NCBI GenBank assembly: GCA_021153985.1
Contig: JAJKJM010000015.1
Coordinates: 1-55,413, forward strand
DNA length: 55,413 bases
DNA from: Polaromonas sp.
Lineage (GTDB): Bacteria; Pseudomonadota; Gammaproteobacteria; Burkholderiales; Burkholderiaceae_C
Reading direction: 5' to 3'
Positions 24,850-33,331 of the stretch are shown here, one piece after another (position 1 is the stretch's first letter; every line of letters begins with the position of its first letter). A program made the translations under genes and the position numbers. Below the pieces are notes generated by a model, which saw only the letters and a program-made list of their open reading frames with translations, was not told the DNA's origin and searched no databases.

Positions 24850-26226
24850 ATGCAGCAAAACTCATTAATCGTCAACGACGTCACCGGCCTGAACCCGGTG
24901 GCAGTCTGGGCCATCAGCAAACCGAAAACTGTGGCCGAGGTGGCCGATGCCATCCGCCGCACCGACGGGCCGCTGTCCGTGGGCGGCGGGCATTTCAGCA
25001 TGGGCGGCCAGACCGCCAGCCCCGGCAGCCTGCATCTGGACATGCGCGACATGAACCAGGTCATCGCGTTCTTTCCGCAAGACAAGGTCATCCGCGTGCA
25101 GGCCGGCATTCGCTGGTGTGATATCCAGCGCTTTGTCGACCCGCACGGCCTGGCCGTCAAGATCATGCAGACCTATGCCAACTTCACGGTGGGCGGTGCG
25201 CTCAGCGTGAACTGCCATGGCCGTTATATGGGTTTGGGCGCCGTGGTGATGTCGGTGCGGGAGATCCGGGTGATTCTGGCCGACGGCAGCGTGCAGGATG
25301 CTTCGCCTTCCGTCAATGCGGAACTCTTTTATGCCGTGATCGGCGGCTACGGCGGTGTGGCGGTGATTGTTGAAGCCGAGCTGGACCTGGCCGACAACAC
25401 CAAGGTCAAGCGGCTGGCCCGCAAGATGAGTGCGGCTGAATACATCAGCCACTTCAAGGCCAAGGTCAGGCATTTCCAGGACGCGGTTTTCCACAATGCC
25501 GACCTGTATCCGCCGCACTACCGCAAGGTGCGTTCTGTCACCTGGGCACGTACTGACGAAGCCACCACCGAGCCAAGGCGTTTGCAGCAAGGTGGCGACA
25601 GCTACCCTGTGAACCGTTATTTTGTGTGGGCCGTGACCGAGACGCCCTTGGGAAAATGGCGGCGCGAATACCTGATCGATCCGCTTCTTTACTTTTTCCG
25701 CAAGGTGCACTGGCGCAATTTTGAGGCGGGTTACGACGTGGCAGAGCTTGAGCCGGCTTCCCGCAAGCACACGACCTATGTGCTACAGGAGTACTTCATT
25801 CCGGTGGAGCGTTTTGACGATTTCGTGCCGGTCATGGCGGAGATCCTGCAGCGCTATCGCGTCAATGCGCTCAACGTGTCAGTGCGGCATGCGCGGCCGG
25901 ATCCCGGCACCCTGCTGGCATGGGCCAGGGGTGAGACCTTTGCGTTTGTCCTTTATTACAAGCAGCGCACCCGGGACAACGCGATCAACCGCGTCTCGGT
26001 CTGGACACGTGAGCTGATTGATGCGGCCATCCGCGTCGGCGGCAGCTACTACCTGCCCTACCAGCCGCATGCAACGGCGGAGCAATTCCATGCCGCCTAC
26101 CCACGGGCCAAAGAGCTGTTCGCGCTCAAACGCAAGCTTGATCCGCAGTTCCGCTTGCGCAATGTGCTGTGGGACAAGTACTACGCCCCCACGCTGAACC
26201 CCACATTGAACGCCTCCAACACCTGA
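24850..26226 (+). CDS. FAD-binding oxidoreductase (VAO/PCMH fold)
   Basis: A 458-residue flavin oxidoreductase. The N-terminal FAD domain shows the PLSVGGGHFSMGGQ loop (about 40-53) and the FTVGGALSVNCHGR stretch (about 115-128). The His within SVNCHGR is near where some family members attach FAD covalently, but that is unproven. The C-terminal half is like that of sugar-lactone, DprE1- and sterol-reductase-type oxidases, ending RLRNVLWDKYY. The substrate is unknown. The next gene, a methyltransferase, starts 15 bases after its stop. Pairing of an FAD oxidoreductase with a methyltransferase is common in lipid-modifying operons (family knowledge), which fits the lipid enzymes upstream. Confidence 0.85.
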   Translation: MQQNSLIVNDVTGLNPVAVWAISKPKTVAEVADAIRRTDGPLSVGGGHFSMGGQTASPGSLHLDMRDMNQVIAFFPQDKVIRVQAGIRWCDIQRFVDPHGLAVKIMQTYANFTVGGALSVNCHGRYMGLGAVVMSVREIRVILADGSVQDASPSVNAELFYAVIGGYGGVAVIVEAELDLADNTKVKRLARKMSAAEYISHFKAKVRHFQDAVFHNADLYPPHYRKVRSVTWARTDEATTEPRRLQQGGDSYPVNRYFVWAVTETPLGKWRREYLIDPLLYFFRKVHWRNFEAGYDVAELEPASRKHTTYVLQEYFIPVERFDDFVPVMAEILQRYRVNALNVSVRHARPDPGTLLAWARGETFAFVLYYKQRTRDNAINRVSVWTRELIDAAIRVGGSYYLPYQPHATAEQFHAAYPRAKELFALKRKLDPQFRLRNVLWDKYYAPTLNPTLNASNT

Positions 26227-26241
26227 ACGACAGGGCCTGCC

Positions 26242-27120
26242 ATGACCACCACCTCCCCCGCCTCGGAATTCCGCGCCGTCTTCAGTGCCACTCGCTGGCA
26301 CGACGGTTTTTACAAGTTCCTGCAGAACATTTACCGCCTTTATCCCGAGGACCGGTTTCACACGCTGATCAAGAACACGTCGGCCGAACTCGACAACGAC
26401 GAGGCCATTTACCGCAGGCTCCAGCGTGAGCTGCCGAAGATCAAGCCCTTCATGGCTGACCTGACGCTGGCTTTGCCGGCGCTCTTCAAACAGAAGAAGG
26501 AAATGGCCGACCAGACGCAGCGGCTCCTGGGCGGCAAAAAGCAGATTGACGGTTATGTGGAAATCGGCTCCACCGGCCGCTACATCAGCGAGCTGAAAAA
26601 ACGCATCAAGGTCAATGGTCCCATCACGCTGGTCAACGATGTGGCGCCCACCAACTCGCCGGTGGACATCGCCGAGCGCGGCGGCCTGTTCAAGATCGGC
26701 AGCTTTGTGCCCATGAACGACTATGACCCGCTGCCGGCGAGCCTGCCCGATGCCAGCGTGGAGCTGGTGACCTGCTACATCGGCCTGCACCACTGCCCGC
26801 TGGATAAACTGGATGCCTTTGTTGCCTCCATCGTGCGGGTGCTTAAACCCGGCGGCATGTTCATCCTGCGCGACCACGACGTCACCACGCCCGAGATGTT
26901 CACGTTTGTCTCGCTGGTGCACACGGTCTTTAATGCCGGCCTGAACGGCGCATGGGAAACCAACCAGCGCGAACTGCGCTACTTCCGGCCTGTCGCCGAG
27001 TGGGTGGCTTACCTTGGCGAGCGCGGACTGAAAGACAGCGGCAAGCGCGAGTTGCAGGCGCACGATCCCTCCGACAACGTGCTGCTGGTATTCACCAAAT
27101 CCGGCGGGGCTGCCGCATGA
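26242..27120 (+). CDS. class I SAM-dependent methyltransferase
   Basis: A 292-residue protein. Residues 1-105 are helical and not recognised; from about 105 a Rossmann methyltransferase (Methyltransf_11-like) fold follows. Motif I is unusual, reading YVEIGSTGRYISEL where a Gly-rich DxGxGxG loop is expected. The post-strand-4 region (VTCYIGLHHCPLDKLDAF) and the LKPGGMFILRDHD segment are normal. It may therefore bind SAM in a modified way. Its stop overlaps the start of the next gene by ATGA (27117-27120). Acceptor substrate unknown; the operon context suggests a lipid. Confidence 0.78.
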   Translation: MTTTSPASEFRAVFSATRWHDGFYKFLQNIYRLYPEDRFHTLIKNTSAELDNDEAIYRRLQRELPKIKPFMADLTLALPALFKQKKEMADQTQRLLGGKKQIDGYVEIGSTGRYISELKKRIKVNGPITLVNDVAPTNSPVDIAERGGLFKIGSFVPMNDYDPLPASLPDASVELVTCYIGLHHCPLDKLDAFVASIVRVLKPGGMFILRDHDVTTPEMFTFVSLVHTVFNAGLNGAWETNQRELRYFRPVAEWVAYLGERGLKDSGKRELQAHDPSDNVLLVFTKSGGAAA

Positions 27121-28154
27121 GGCGCTGGCTGCGCAATCTCGCCGCCGCAAGCGCGTTTGCCGCACTCGCGGGGATGGCACCGGCCGCCGGCCCTGCGCCG
27201 GTGGCCGGCCCCGAGCATGTGCGTGGCGTCGAGCAGACGCTGCTCACTTACCCCGAGTGGTTCCTGGTGTTCAGCCCCTATGAGTACGGCGAGTTCATAG
27301 GCGCCAGTGCACCCAGCCGCTTTCCTTTTTATGGGCATATCGGCCAGTTCTGGGAAAGCTACAAAGCCGTCTTTGACGAGACGCGCCGCCGCGGGCTCGA
27401 CCTCAATCCGGGTTACCACCTGATGATCATGGTGATAGGCACCAGCACGACGGTCGAGTATGCGGTTAAGTCGGCCTATGAGACGCTCATCGGACGGCTC
27501 GCCGAATCGCTGGGCGGCCGGACCACGCCCGAGGACAGGCATGCAGCCAACGTTGCGCAGGACTATGTACGGTTTATCCGTGTAGATCCCTGGTACCTGT
27601 ATGACTTCGACAAGGCGCTGGCGGGTCTTTGGCGCGATGTGCCGCTCACCGGGCCGGACATGCTCCGCAAATGGGAGCGCCGCTTTGCACTCACGACCGA
27701 ATACCTGGTCAAAGCGGGTTATGCCCGCTTGATCAAGCTGGGCACACAGACGATTTACGACGCGCCATTGCCGGTCACGGCCGTGGTGGCAAAACCTGTG
27801 CCGCGGGCTGACGCCGCGCTGCCGGAACTGAAGGTGCTTGCGCCGTCGCCCGACGGCTCGGCGCTGGTGACTATCCCCCGCTATGAGGCTTTCATGCGCT
27901 ATGCGCAGGCGCTGGCGGTGCAGGGCGTCAATTTCAGCGAGATCGCCGGCAACAGTTCATTCATCCTGGTCAGCCTGCTGGCGCCTGCCGCCTGGGAACC
28001 CGCCAGCCCGGCCACACCGGTTTTGAAGCAAGCCATCCTCACCCGGCCCGGCACCCAGCGGGTCGTGCTGACGGTGCCTGTGAAAGACCTCGCCGAGTCC
28101 TTGCGCCAGTGGCAAGCCGCCAGGCTGCAGGTGGAGCACGTGTTTGACTATTAA
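27117..28154 (+). CDS. exported protein of unknown function
   Basis: A 345-residue protein I cannot assign to a characterised family. Residues 1-24 form a signal peptide (MRRWLRNLAAASAFAALAG, cleavage around APAAG), so it is probably periplasmic. The N-terminal half contains aromatic-rich segments (LLTYPEWFLVFSPYEYGEFIG, in two parts, about 41-61) and a striking MVIGTSTTVEYAVKSAYE stretch near 105-122 that looks like a conserved core. I recall similar STTVEY proteins next to FAD oxidoreductases and methyltransferases in other bacteria. The start at 27117 overlaps the methyltransferase stop (ATGA); an earlier in-frame ATG at 26952 lies inside that gene. It overlaps the next gene by 11 bases. 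Confidence 0.7.
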   Translation: MRRWLRNLAAASAFAALAGMAPAAGPAPVAGPEHVRGVEQTLLTYPEWFLVFSPYEYGEFIGASAPSRFPFYGHIGQFWESYKAVFDETRRRGLDLNPGYHLMIMVIGTSTTVEYAVKSAYETLIGRLAESLGGRTTPEDRHAANVAQDYVRFIRVDPWYLYDFDKALAGLWRDVPLTGPDMLRKWERRFALTTEYLVKAGYARLIKLGTQTIYDAPLPVTAVVAKPVPRADAALPELKVLAPSPDGSALVTIPRYEAFMRYAQALAVQGVNFSEIAGNSSFILVSLLAPAAWEPASPATPVLKQAILTRPGTQRVVLTVPVKDLAESLRQWQAARLQVEHVFDY

Positions 28155-29163
28155 GCGGCGTGAGCTCAAGCCGGGACGACGTTGGCTCGTTTACCCTTGG
28201 CGTGCGCTTCTTGCGCTGGTGGCCTGCCTGTTGCTGGTGGTGGCTTTTTCATGGGCCCGCATGCTGTGGGTTGAGGACCACAGCCCGCGCGAGGCGGCAC
28301 CCAGGGAAGGGCGCTGGCTGCGTGCGCATGACGTCGAGTTGTATGTGCAGGAGTTCGGCGACCCGGCCGCGCCGCCGTTGGTGTTGACTCACGGTACCGG
28401 CGCCTGGAGCGGCACCTGGGACCAGAATGTACAGGCCATGGCGGCCGCCGGCTATCGCGTCATCGCGGTGGACCTGCCGCCCTTCGGCTTCAGCACGCGG
28501 CCGGCCACACGGGACTACAGCCGTGCCGCGCAGGCGCGCCGCATCATCGGTTTGATCGATGCGCTGAAGCTCGGCCCGGTGACGCTGCTGGGCCACTCCT
28601 ATGGCGGCGGGCCCGCGGCCGAAGCCGCCATGCTGCAACCCGACCGCGTGCGTCATCTCATCCTCGTCGACGCGGCGATCGGCCTGATGGAATATCCCGC
28701 ACCGGCGAACAGCGGCGGCGTGGCGGCGAGCCTCTTTGGCATTCGCCCGCTGCGCACGGCGCTGATTGCCACGGTAGGTACCCAGCCCTTGTTCAGCGAG
28801 TTCTGGTTGCGCCAGTTTGTGGCCCGCAAGGAGGTGGTCACGCCTTCGCGCACGGCTATTTATCGCCAGCCTTTCGTGCTGGACGGCTTCAGCGCCAGCC
28901 TGGGCGACTGGGCCGCGCAATTTGCCGGCGAGAGCGGCAAGTCCCTGAGCGAGACGCCGGAAGGTTTCCGCACGCTGCCCATGCCGCTGACCTTGGTCTG
29001 GGGGCAGGAGGACACCATCACGCCGCTGCCCCAGGCCCAAACCCTGCAGCGCCTGGCCGCCGGATCAAGGCTGCTGGTATTGCCTGGTGTCGGTCATATT
29101 CCGCAAATTGAAGATCCGGCCCTGTTCAATCAGCGCATGACCGAGGCGCTAAGGCATCCCTAG
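28144..29163 (+). CDS. membrane-anchored alpha/beta hydrolase
   Basis: A 339-residue alpha/beta-fold hydrolase. The catalytic triad is visible: Ser152 in GHSYGG, Asp290 in WGQEDTITPL, and His318 in GVGHIPQIE; the oxyanion HG motif is at LTHGTGAW (about 81-88). Residues 21-37 form a single N-terminal membrane helix. The proposed start is TTG at 28144, which keeps the whole helix and overlaps the upstream gene by 11 bases; the first ATG in frame (28261) would cut the helix off. Likely an esterase, lipase or amidase acting at the membrane. Last gene of the seven-gene run; the next gene is 129 bases on. Confidence 0.85.
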   Translation: MTIKRRELKPGRRWLVYPWRALLALVACLLLVVAFSWARMLWVEDHSPREAAPREGRWLRAHDVELYVQEFGDPAAPPLVLTHGTGAWSGTWDQNVQAMAAAGYRVIAVDLPPFGFSTRPATRDYSRAAQARRIIGLIDALKLGPVTLLGHSYGGGPAAEAAMLQPDRVRHLILVDAAIGLMEYPAPANSGGVAASLFGIRPLRTALIATVGTQPLFSEFWLRQFVARKEVVTPSRTAIYRQPFVLDGFSASLGDWAAQFAGESGKSLSETPEGFRTLPMPLTLVWGQEDTITPLPQAQTLQRLAAGSRLLVLPGVGHIPQIEDPALFNQRMTEALRHP

Positions 29164-29292
29164 ACCGGTCTCTTGAGCAAGTATCAAAATTCAATACTCT
29201 TCGATCCTTGTTGAAGGCCTGCATCGTTAGTTGCGCGATTTTGAAGCGCTGGACCGCACAGTAGCGGCACCTCAACAACCGCAAGGTTTTTT

Positions 29293-29760
29293 ATGCAGAC
29301 GCTGATACACCGTGACTCCAAACCCTGGCAACTGCAAGTCTGGGTTTCTTTTTTGATCGCCGTCTTTCTTTGCGCCGTGGGCCTGTCCTGGTTGCCCGGC
29401 AAAGACCTGGACCGCGCTTTCATGGTCATGGGTTATTTCTTCTGCCTGTCGGCTGCTTTCGTGCTGGCCAAGTACGTGCGAGACCAGGAACAAAGCAGGG
29501 CCGACGGCAAGCTGGCCGATACGCCCATGTTCAAGCTGGTGGTGTGGGGCGGCTTTTTTCTGGCGATGTCGTTGACCGGCTGGGGCCTGTGGCGCATGGA
29601 GGTCAATGAAACCTACAAGGCTTTCCTGGGTGTGAGCTGGCTCTACCTGATCACCTGCAGCTTTACCTTGGCCAAGACCCTGCGCGACCGCCACGAAGCT
29701 GACCTGAGCGAAGCCCGCCTGGCCGGCCGCATGTCCCGCAACCATGCGGCCAGCGAATAA
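29293..29760 (+). CDS. YiaA/YiaB two-helix-domain inner-membrane protein
   Basis: A 155-residue protein with four hydrophobic helices in two pairs: FLIAVFLCAVGLSWLP and MVMGYFFCLSAAFVLAKYVRDQ, then WGGFFLAMSLTGWGLW and FLGVSWLYLITCSFTLAKTLRD. The repeated helix-loop-helix ending in AKxxRD is the YiaA/B two-helix domain. Function unknown. The 129-base upstream gap holds an inverted repeat at 29181-29197. It leads a four-gene cluster with spacings of 31, 14 and 37 bases. Confidence 0.85.
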   Translation: MQTLIHRDSKPWQLQVWVSFLIAVFLCAVGLSWLPGKDLDRAFMVMGYFFCLSAAFVLAKYVRDQEQSRADGKLADTPMFKLVVWGGFFLAMSLTGWGLWRMEVNETYKAFLGVSWLYLITCSFTLAKTLRDRHEADLSEARLAGRMSRNHAASE

Positions 29761-29791
29761 AGAAACCGACACACGAACACAGGAGTCCATC

Positions 29792-30250
29792 ATGAAGAAC
29801 CGGTTTGCCACATATTTGATAGCTGCCTCCCTAATATTCGCCTTGGCTGGAGCCTCATTGAATGTTCAGGCCCAGTCAGAGGCCTCGGCCTTGAGCGCTG
29901 TCTCGGCCTTGCCGGTGGCCTCGGTCGTGGTGGGCGCCAGCGCCGCAGCGGGCGCCGTGGTGGCCATCCCGGTGGTGCTGTCCACGGCGGGCGCCGTGCT
30001 GGTGGTCAAGACCGTCGAAAGCACGGCGCGCGGTACGGTGTATGTGCTGGAGCGGGCTTCTGACGGCGCCCGCGCCAGCATCGAAATTGTGGGCAGGGGT
30101 GTTGCGGGTGTGTCCATGGCGGCAGGAACGGCCGTGGTGGTGAGCGTCGTGGGCGCGGGCGTGGTGTTGTCCGCCGCCGGCGAAGCCATTGCCTTCATTC
30201 CCAACGCACTGGGCCGTGCCTTGCTGCACAACGAGCGGCTGACGCAGTAA
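29792..30250 (+). CDS. small exported hydrophobic protein, STM0539-like
   Basis: A 152-residue protein with a signal peptide (cleavage near NVQA-QSEA, residue 29) followed by long Ala/Val/Gly-rich segments (VASVVVGASAAAGAVVAIPVV, in two parts) and a middle TARGTVYVLERASDGARASIE. It resembles proteins annotated as STM0539 family, which I recall beside DUF2145 genes; the assignment is tentative. The start at 29792 follows CAGGAG at 29780-29785. Codons 6-11 carry a copy of the 17-bp dispersed palindrome, within the signal peptide. Function unknown. Confidence 0.65.
   Translation: MKNRFATYLIAASLIFALAGASLNVQAQSEASALSAVSALPVASVVVGASAAAGAVVAIPVVLSTAGAVLVVKTVESTARGTVYVLERASDGARASIEIVGRGVAGVSMAAGTAVVVSVVGAGVVLSAAGEAIAFIPNALGRALLHNERLTQ
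29807..29823 (+). repeat. 17-bp dispersed palindrome, copy 3 (inside small exported gene)
   Basis: GCCACATATTTGATAGC, one mismatch from consensus; encodes Ala6-Thr-Tyr-Leu-Ile-Ala11, in the same reading phase as the copies in the DUF3108 and ubiA genes. Confidence 0.65.
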
Positions 30251-30264
30251 GCCGGAGCCATCCC

Positions 30265-31083
30265 ATGAACATCCCGAAGAAATTCTTTGCACCGCTGTTG
30301 CTGGCGGCTGTTTTCCTGGGTGCGGCGCCGGGCGCCCATGCGGGGCGCTCTTGCGAAGCCGGCAAAACCACGCCGCAAACGGTGGAGCGCGGCATGACGC
30401 TGGCCGAGAAGACGCTGGCGTCGCTCAACGCCAGTGGCGAGAAAGTCGTGGTGCTGGCGCGGGCCGGCCAGGACCTGGGCAAATACGGCATTCGCTATTC
30501 GCACCTGGGCCTGGCCTATCAGCTGCCTGACGGCCAGGGCGGCATGACCTGGCGCGTGGTGCACAAGCTCAACACCTGCGGCACCGGCGAGTCAGCGGTT
30601 TACCGGCAGGGGCTGGGTGAATTCTTCCTCGACGACCTGTGGCGTTACGAAGCCGCCTGGGTGGCGCCCACGCCCGAAGTCCAGGCACGCCTCCTGGCGC
30701 TGCTGCAGGACCCCAGCCGGTTGACGGCCATGCACCACAAGCCTTACAGCGTCGTGAGCTACGTGTGGGGCCGCAAGTACCAGCAGTCCAACCAGTGGGC
30801 GATTGAAACCATGGGCGCCGCCATGGAACCCGGGGTGACCACACGTGAGAAGGCGCAGGCCTGGCTGCAATTCAAGGGCTACGAGCCCACCACGCTCAAG
30901 CTGGGTCCCTTGACCCGGCTGGGCGGGCGCATCACCGCGGCGAATGTCGCCTTCGATGACCACCCTAACGACAAGCGGTTTTCCGACCGCATCGAGACCG
31001 TCACGGTGGATTCGGTATTCGACTGGCTGCAACGCGCGCAGATGACGGTGCCCGGCAAACCCGTGACCATCATCAAACTGTGA
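30265..31083 (+). CDS. DUF2145 family exported protein
   Basis: A 272-residue periplasmic protein with a signal peptide ending GAHA (cleavage after residue 26). The DUF2145 domain shows RYSHLGLAYQLP with His80, HKLNTCGTGES, and YQQSNQWAIE (172-181). The layout resembles permuted papain-like (NlpC/P60, YiiX) folds, in which an early His and a late Cys-containing helix form the active site. Here the late helix has no Cys at the expected place, so the protein may be a non-catalytic relative or use another residue (inference). It follows the small exported gene by 14 bases and precedes the zinc-ribbon gene by 37. Confidence 0.82.
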   Translation: MNIPKKFFAPLLLAAVFLGAAPGAHAGRSCEAGKTTPQTVERGMTLAEKTLASLNASGEKVVVLARAGQDLGKYGIRYSHLGLAYQLPDGQGGMTWRVVHKLNTCGTGESAVYRQGLGEFFLDDLWRYEAAWVAPTPEVQARLLALLQDPSRLTAMHHKPYSVVSYVWGRKYQQSNQWAIETMGAAMEPGVTTREKAQAWLQFKGYEPTTLKLGPLTRLGGRITAANVAFDDHPNDKRFSDRIETVTVDSVFDWLQRAQMTVPGKPVTIIKL

Positions 31084-31120
31084 CAAGCTTTTTTGTGATT
31101 TCCAGTAAACGGAGATAACC

Positions 31121-32203
31121 ATGGCCAATACCTTGCGACTGACGGAAAAATGGATGCACCGCGGCCTCTGGCTTGTGGCCCTGGTGTTTGCCGGCTTCCT
31201 GATCGGCTTAGGTGGCACGGTGGTCGGCGATTTGCCGAAAGTGGAGAAGCAGCTCTCGCTTGACGACTACATGGACGCCGCGGCCAGCAATGCGGCGCGC
31301 AACGCCATCAAGACGGCAGAGCGGGCAGAGCGCGACGCGCAAACCGCGCTGGAGCAAGCCCAGCTCAAACGCCGGGCCGCCCAGGCAGATTCGGCCGCTG
31401 CGCGTGAAACCTTCGACAACTGGCTGTCCACGCGGCGCGCCACGCAGCTGGCTGAACAGGACACCGAGCTGCTGTCGCGCACGCGGGCGCTGGACACACT
31501 GAAAGACCGTGAGCGCGCGGCAGGCATCGCAGTGGAGGCCCAGCAGCAAGCCGCGCTGGATGCCCGGCAAGGCGCAGCGCGCGAACGCCGCAAGCTGGCG
31601 GAACTGGAGGAAGCTGCCCAGGTGCAGCTCAATGCCGAATACCGGCGCGTGGAGTTGCGCGTCTTTCTGTATCGCCTTGCCCTGACCCTTCCGCTGCTGA
31701 TCGCGGCTGGCTGGCTGTTTGCGAAAAAGCGCAAGACGACGTACTGGCCTTTTGTGTGGGGCTTCATCTTCTTTGCCGTGTTCGCTTTCTTCGTCGAGTT
31801 GGTGCCCTACTTGCCCAGTTACGGCGGTTATGTGCGCTACATCGTGGGCATCATCGTCACGGCGCTGGTGGGCCGGCAGGCCATCGTTTCGCTGAACCGC
31901 TACCTGGAAAAGCAGAAGCAGGCCGAACAACTACCGGATGCACAACGCCGCGAAGAGCTGAGCTACGACACGGCGCTGACGCGATTGTCAAAGAGCGTGT
32001 GCCCCGGCTGCGAGCGGGCTGTGGACCTGAAGAACGCAGAGATCGATTTCTGCCCGCATTGCGGCATCGGCCTGTTTGACCATTGCTTCAAGTGCACCAC
32101 CCGCAAGAGCGCATTTGCCAAGTTTTGCCACGCTTGCGGCACCACAGCGGACAAAAAACTCAAGCTCCCGCAGACGGGCGCCGACGACGCGCCCGCCCTC
32201 TGA
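31121..32203 (+). CDS. membrane protein with coiled coil and double zinc ribbon
   Basis: A 360-residue protein. Order of parts: membrane helix at about 17-38; long Ala/Glu/Arg-rich coiled coil at about 55-175; three further membrane helices between about 181 and 255; then a C-terminal pair of zinc ribbons (CPGC with CPHCG, CFKC with CHACG, about residues 292-345) giving eight cysteines for two zinc ions. If the C-terminus is cytoplasmic, the coiled coil lies outside the membrane, in the periplasm. I do not recognise the family. Similar zinc ribbons occur in bacterial membrane regulators and scaffolds. Last gene of the four-gene cluster, convergent with the aldo/keto reductase (7 bases apart). 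Confidence 0.75.
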   Translation: MANTLRLTEKWMHRGLWLVALVFAGFLIGLGGTVVGDLPKVEKQLSLDDYMDAAASNAARNAIKTAERAERDAQTALEQAQLKRRAAQADSAAARETFDNWLSTRRATQLAEQDTELLSRTRALDTLKDRERAAGIAVEAQQQAALDARQGAARERRKLAELEEAAQVQLNAEYRRVELRVFLYRLALTLPLLIAAGWLFAKKRKTTYWPFVWGFIFFAVFAFFVELVPYLPSYGGYVRYIVGIIVTALVGRQAIVSLNRYLEKQKQAEQLPDAQRREELSYDTALTRLSKSVCPGCERAVDLKNAEIDFCPHCGIGLFDHCFKCTTRKSAFAKFCHACGTTADKKLKLPQTGADDAPAL

Positions 32204-32210
32204 GCAAGGT

Positions 32211-33212
32211 TTAGAGGGGGCGGCCGAAGAAGGGGTAGCCCGGATCGTTGTAACCATGGCTGGATGCATGGCCGGGCACCACCAGTTCGTTGACGAAGGC
32301 TTCGTCGGCCTTATCCAGCACCAGGTCAACCGCGCCATACACATCCTCCAGATGTGGCAGCGTGCGCGGGCCGACGATGACCGAACTGACCAGCGGATTG
32401 GCCAGCGCCCACGCCGCGGCGAACTGGCCGGGGACCTGGCCTTTGGCTTCGCAGCGCGCCTTGATCTTCTGCGCGATCACCAGTGACTCTTCACGGAACT
32501 CGGTCTCCAGGATGCGCTTGTCGCCGCTGCCGGCGCGGGTTCCCTCGGCCGGCGGCTGGCCGGGCGGGTATTTGCCGGTGAGCACGCCGCGCGCCAGGGG
32601 GCTGTAGGGCACGACGCCGATGCCATAGTGGCCGCAGGCTGGCAGGATCTCGACCTCGGGGCCGCGATTGAGCAGGTTGTAGTAAGGCTGGCAAACAGCC
32701 GGTTGCGGCACGCCGAGCTCTTTGCACAGCCGCACCACCTCGGCGATGCGCCAGCCGCGGAAGTTGGACAGGCCGAAGCTGCGCAGTTTGCCTGCGCGTA
32801 TCAGGTCGCCCAGCGCGCGCACGGCTTCCTCGAGGTTTTCTTCGTGGTAGTCGCGGTGCAGGTAGAGGATGTCCAGGTAGTCGGTCTGCAGCCGCGCCAG
32901 GATGGCGTCGGTTTGCTGGATCAGCCAGCGGCGCGAATAGTGGCTCTCGTTGATGTTCTCGCTGACCGGGTTGCCCAGCTTGCTGGCCAGCACCCAGTGG
33001 TGCCGCTGGCCGGCCAGTAGTTTGCCCACGTCTTTCTCGGACTGCCCCTGGTTGTAGACGTCGGCCGTGTCAATGAAGTTAAGCCCATGCTCGCGGGCCG
33101 AGGCCACGATGCGCCCGGCTTCTTCAAACGGGGTCTGCTTGCCGAACATCATGGTGCCCAGGCACAGGACGGAGACTTTGAGGTTGCTGTTTCCAAGGCG
33201 GCGGTATTGCAT
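32211..33212 (-). CDS. aldo/keto reductase
   Basis: A 333-residue NADPH-dependent TIM-barrel oxidoreductase. The catalytic tetrad is visible: Asp in FIDTADVY with Tyr in the same motif, Lys in VLASKLG, His in LYLHRDYH. C-terminal VSSVIVGPRTLPHLED supplies the cofactor-phosphate binding segment typical of the AKR families related to YajO and potassium-channel beta subunits. The start is either 33212 (MQYRRLG) or two codons earlier at 33218 (MTMQYRR); an in-frame ATG at 33347 would add a non-homologous leader that contains a palindrome more likely to be an operator. Substrate unknown. Confidence 0.9.
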   Translation of the reverse strand: MQYRRLGNSNLKVSVLCLGTMMFGKQTPFEEAGRIVASAREHGLNFIDTADVYNQGQSEKDVGKLLAGQRHHWVLASKLGNPVSENINESHYSRRWLIQQTDAILARLQTDYLDILYLHRDYHEENLEEAVRALGDLIRAGKLRSFGLSNFRGWRIAEVVRLCKELGVPQPAVCQPYYNLLNRGPEVEILPACGHYGIGVVPYSPLARGVLTGKYPPGQPPAEGTRAGSGDKRILETEFREESLVIAQKIKARCEAKGQVPGQFAAAWALANPLVSSVIVGPRTLPHLEDVYGAVDLVLDKADEAFVNELVVPGHASSHGYNDPGYPFFGRPL

Positions 33213-33331
33213 GGTCATCTTTGCGGCAGAAAAGTGGGTCGGAAGCGTGATGGTGCCTGAGCTTGGGGCTTTGCGCTGCGCCTCGGCTATTCGCCGTTTA
33301 CCCGTTGAACATTTTGCAGGCCAAGGCGTCG

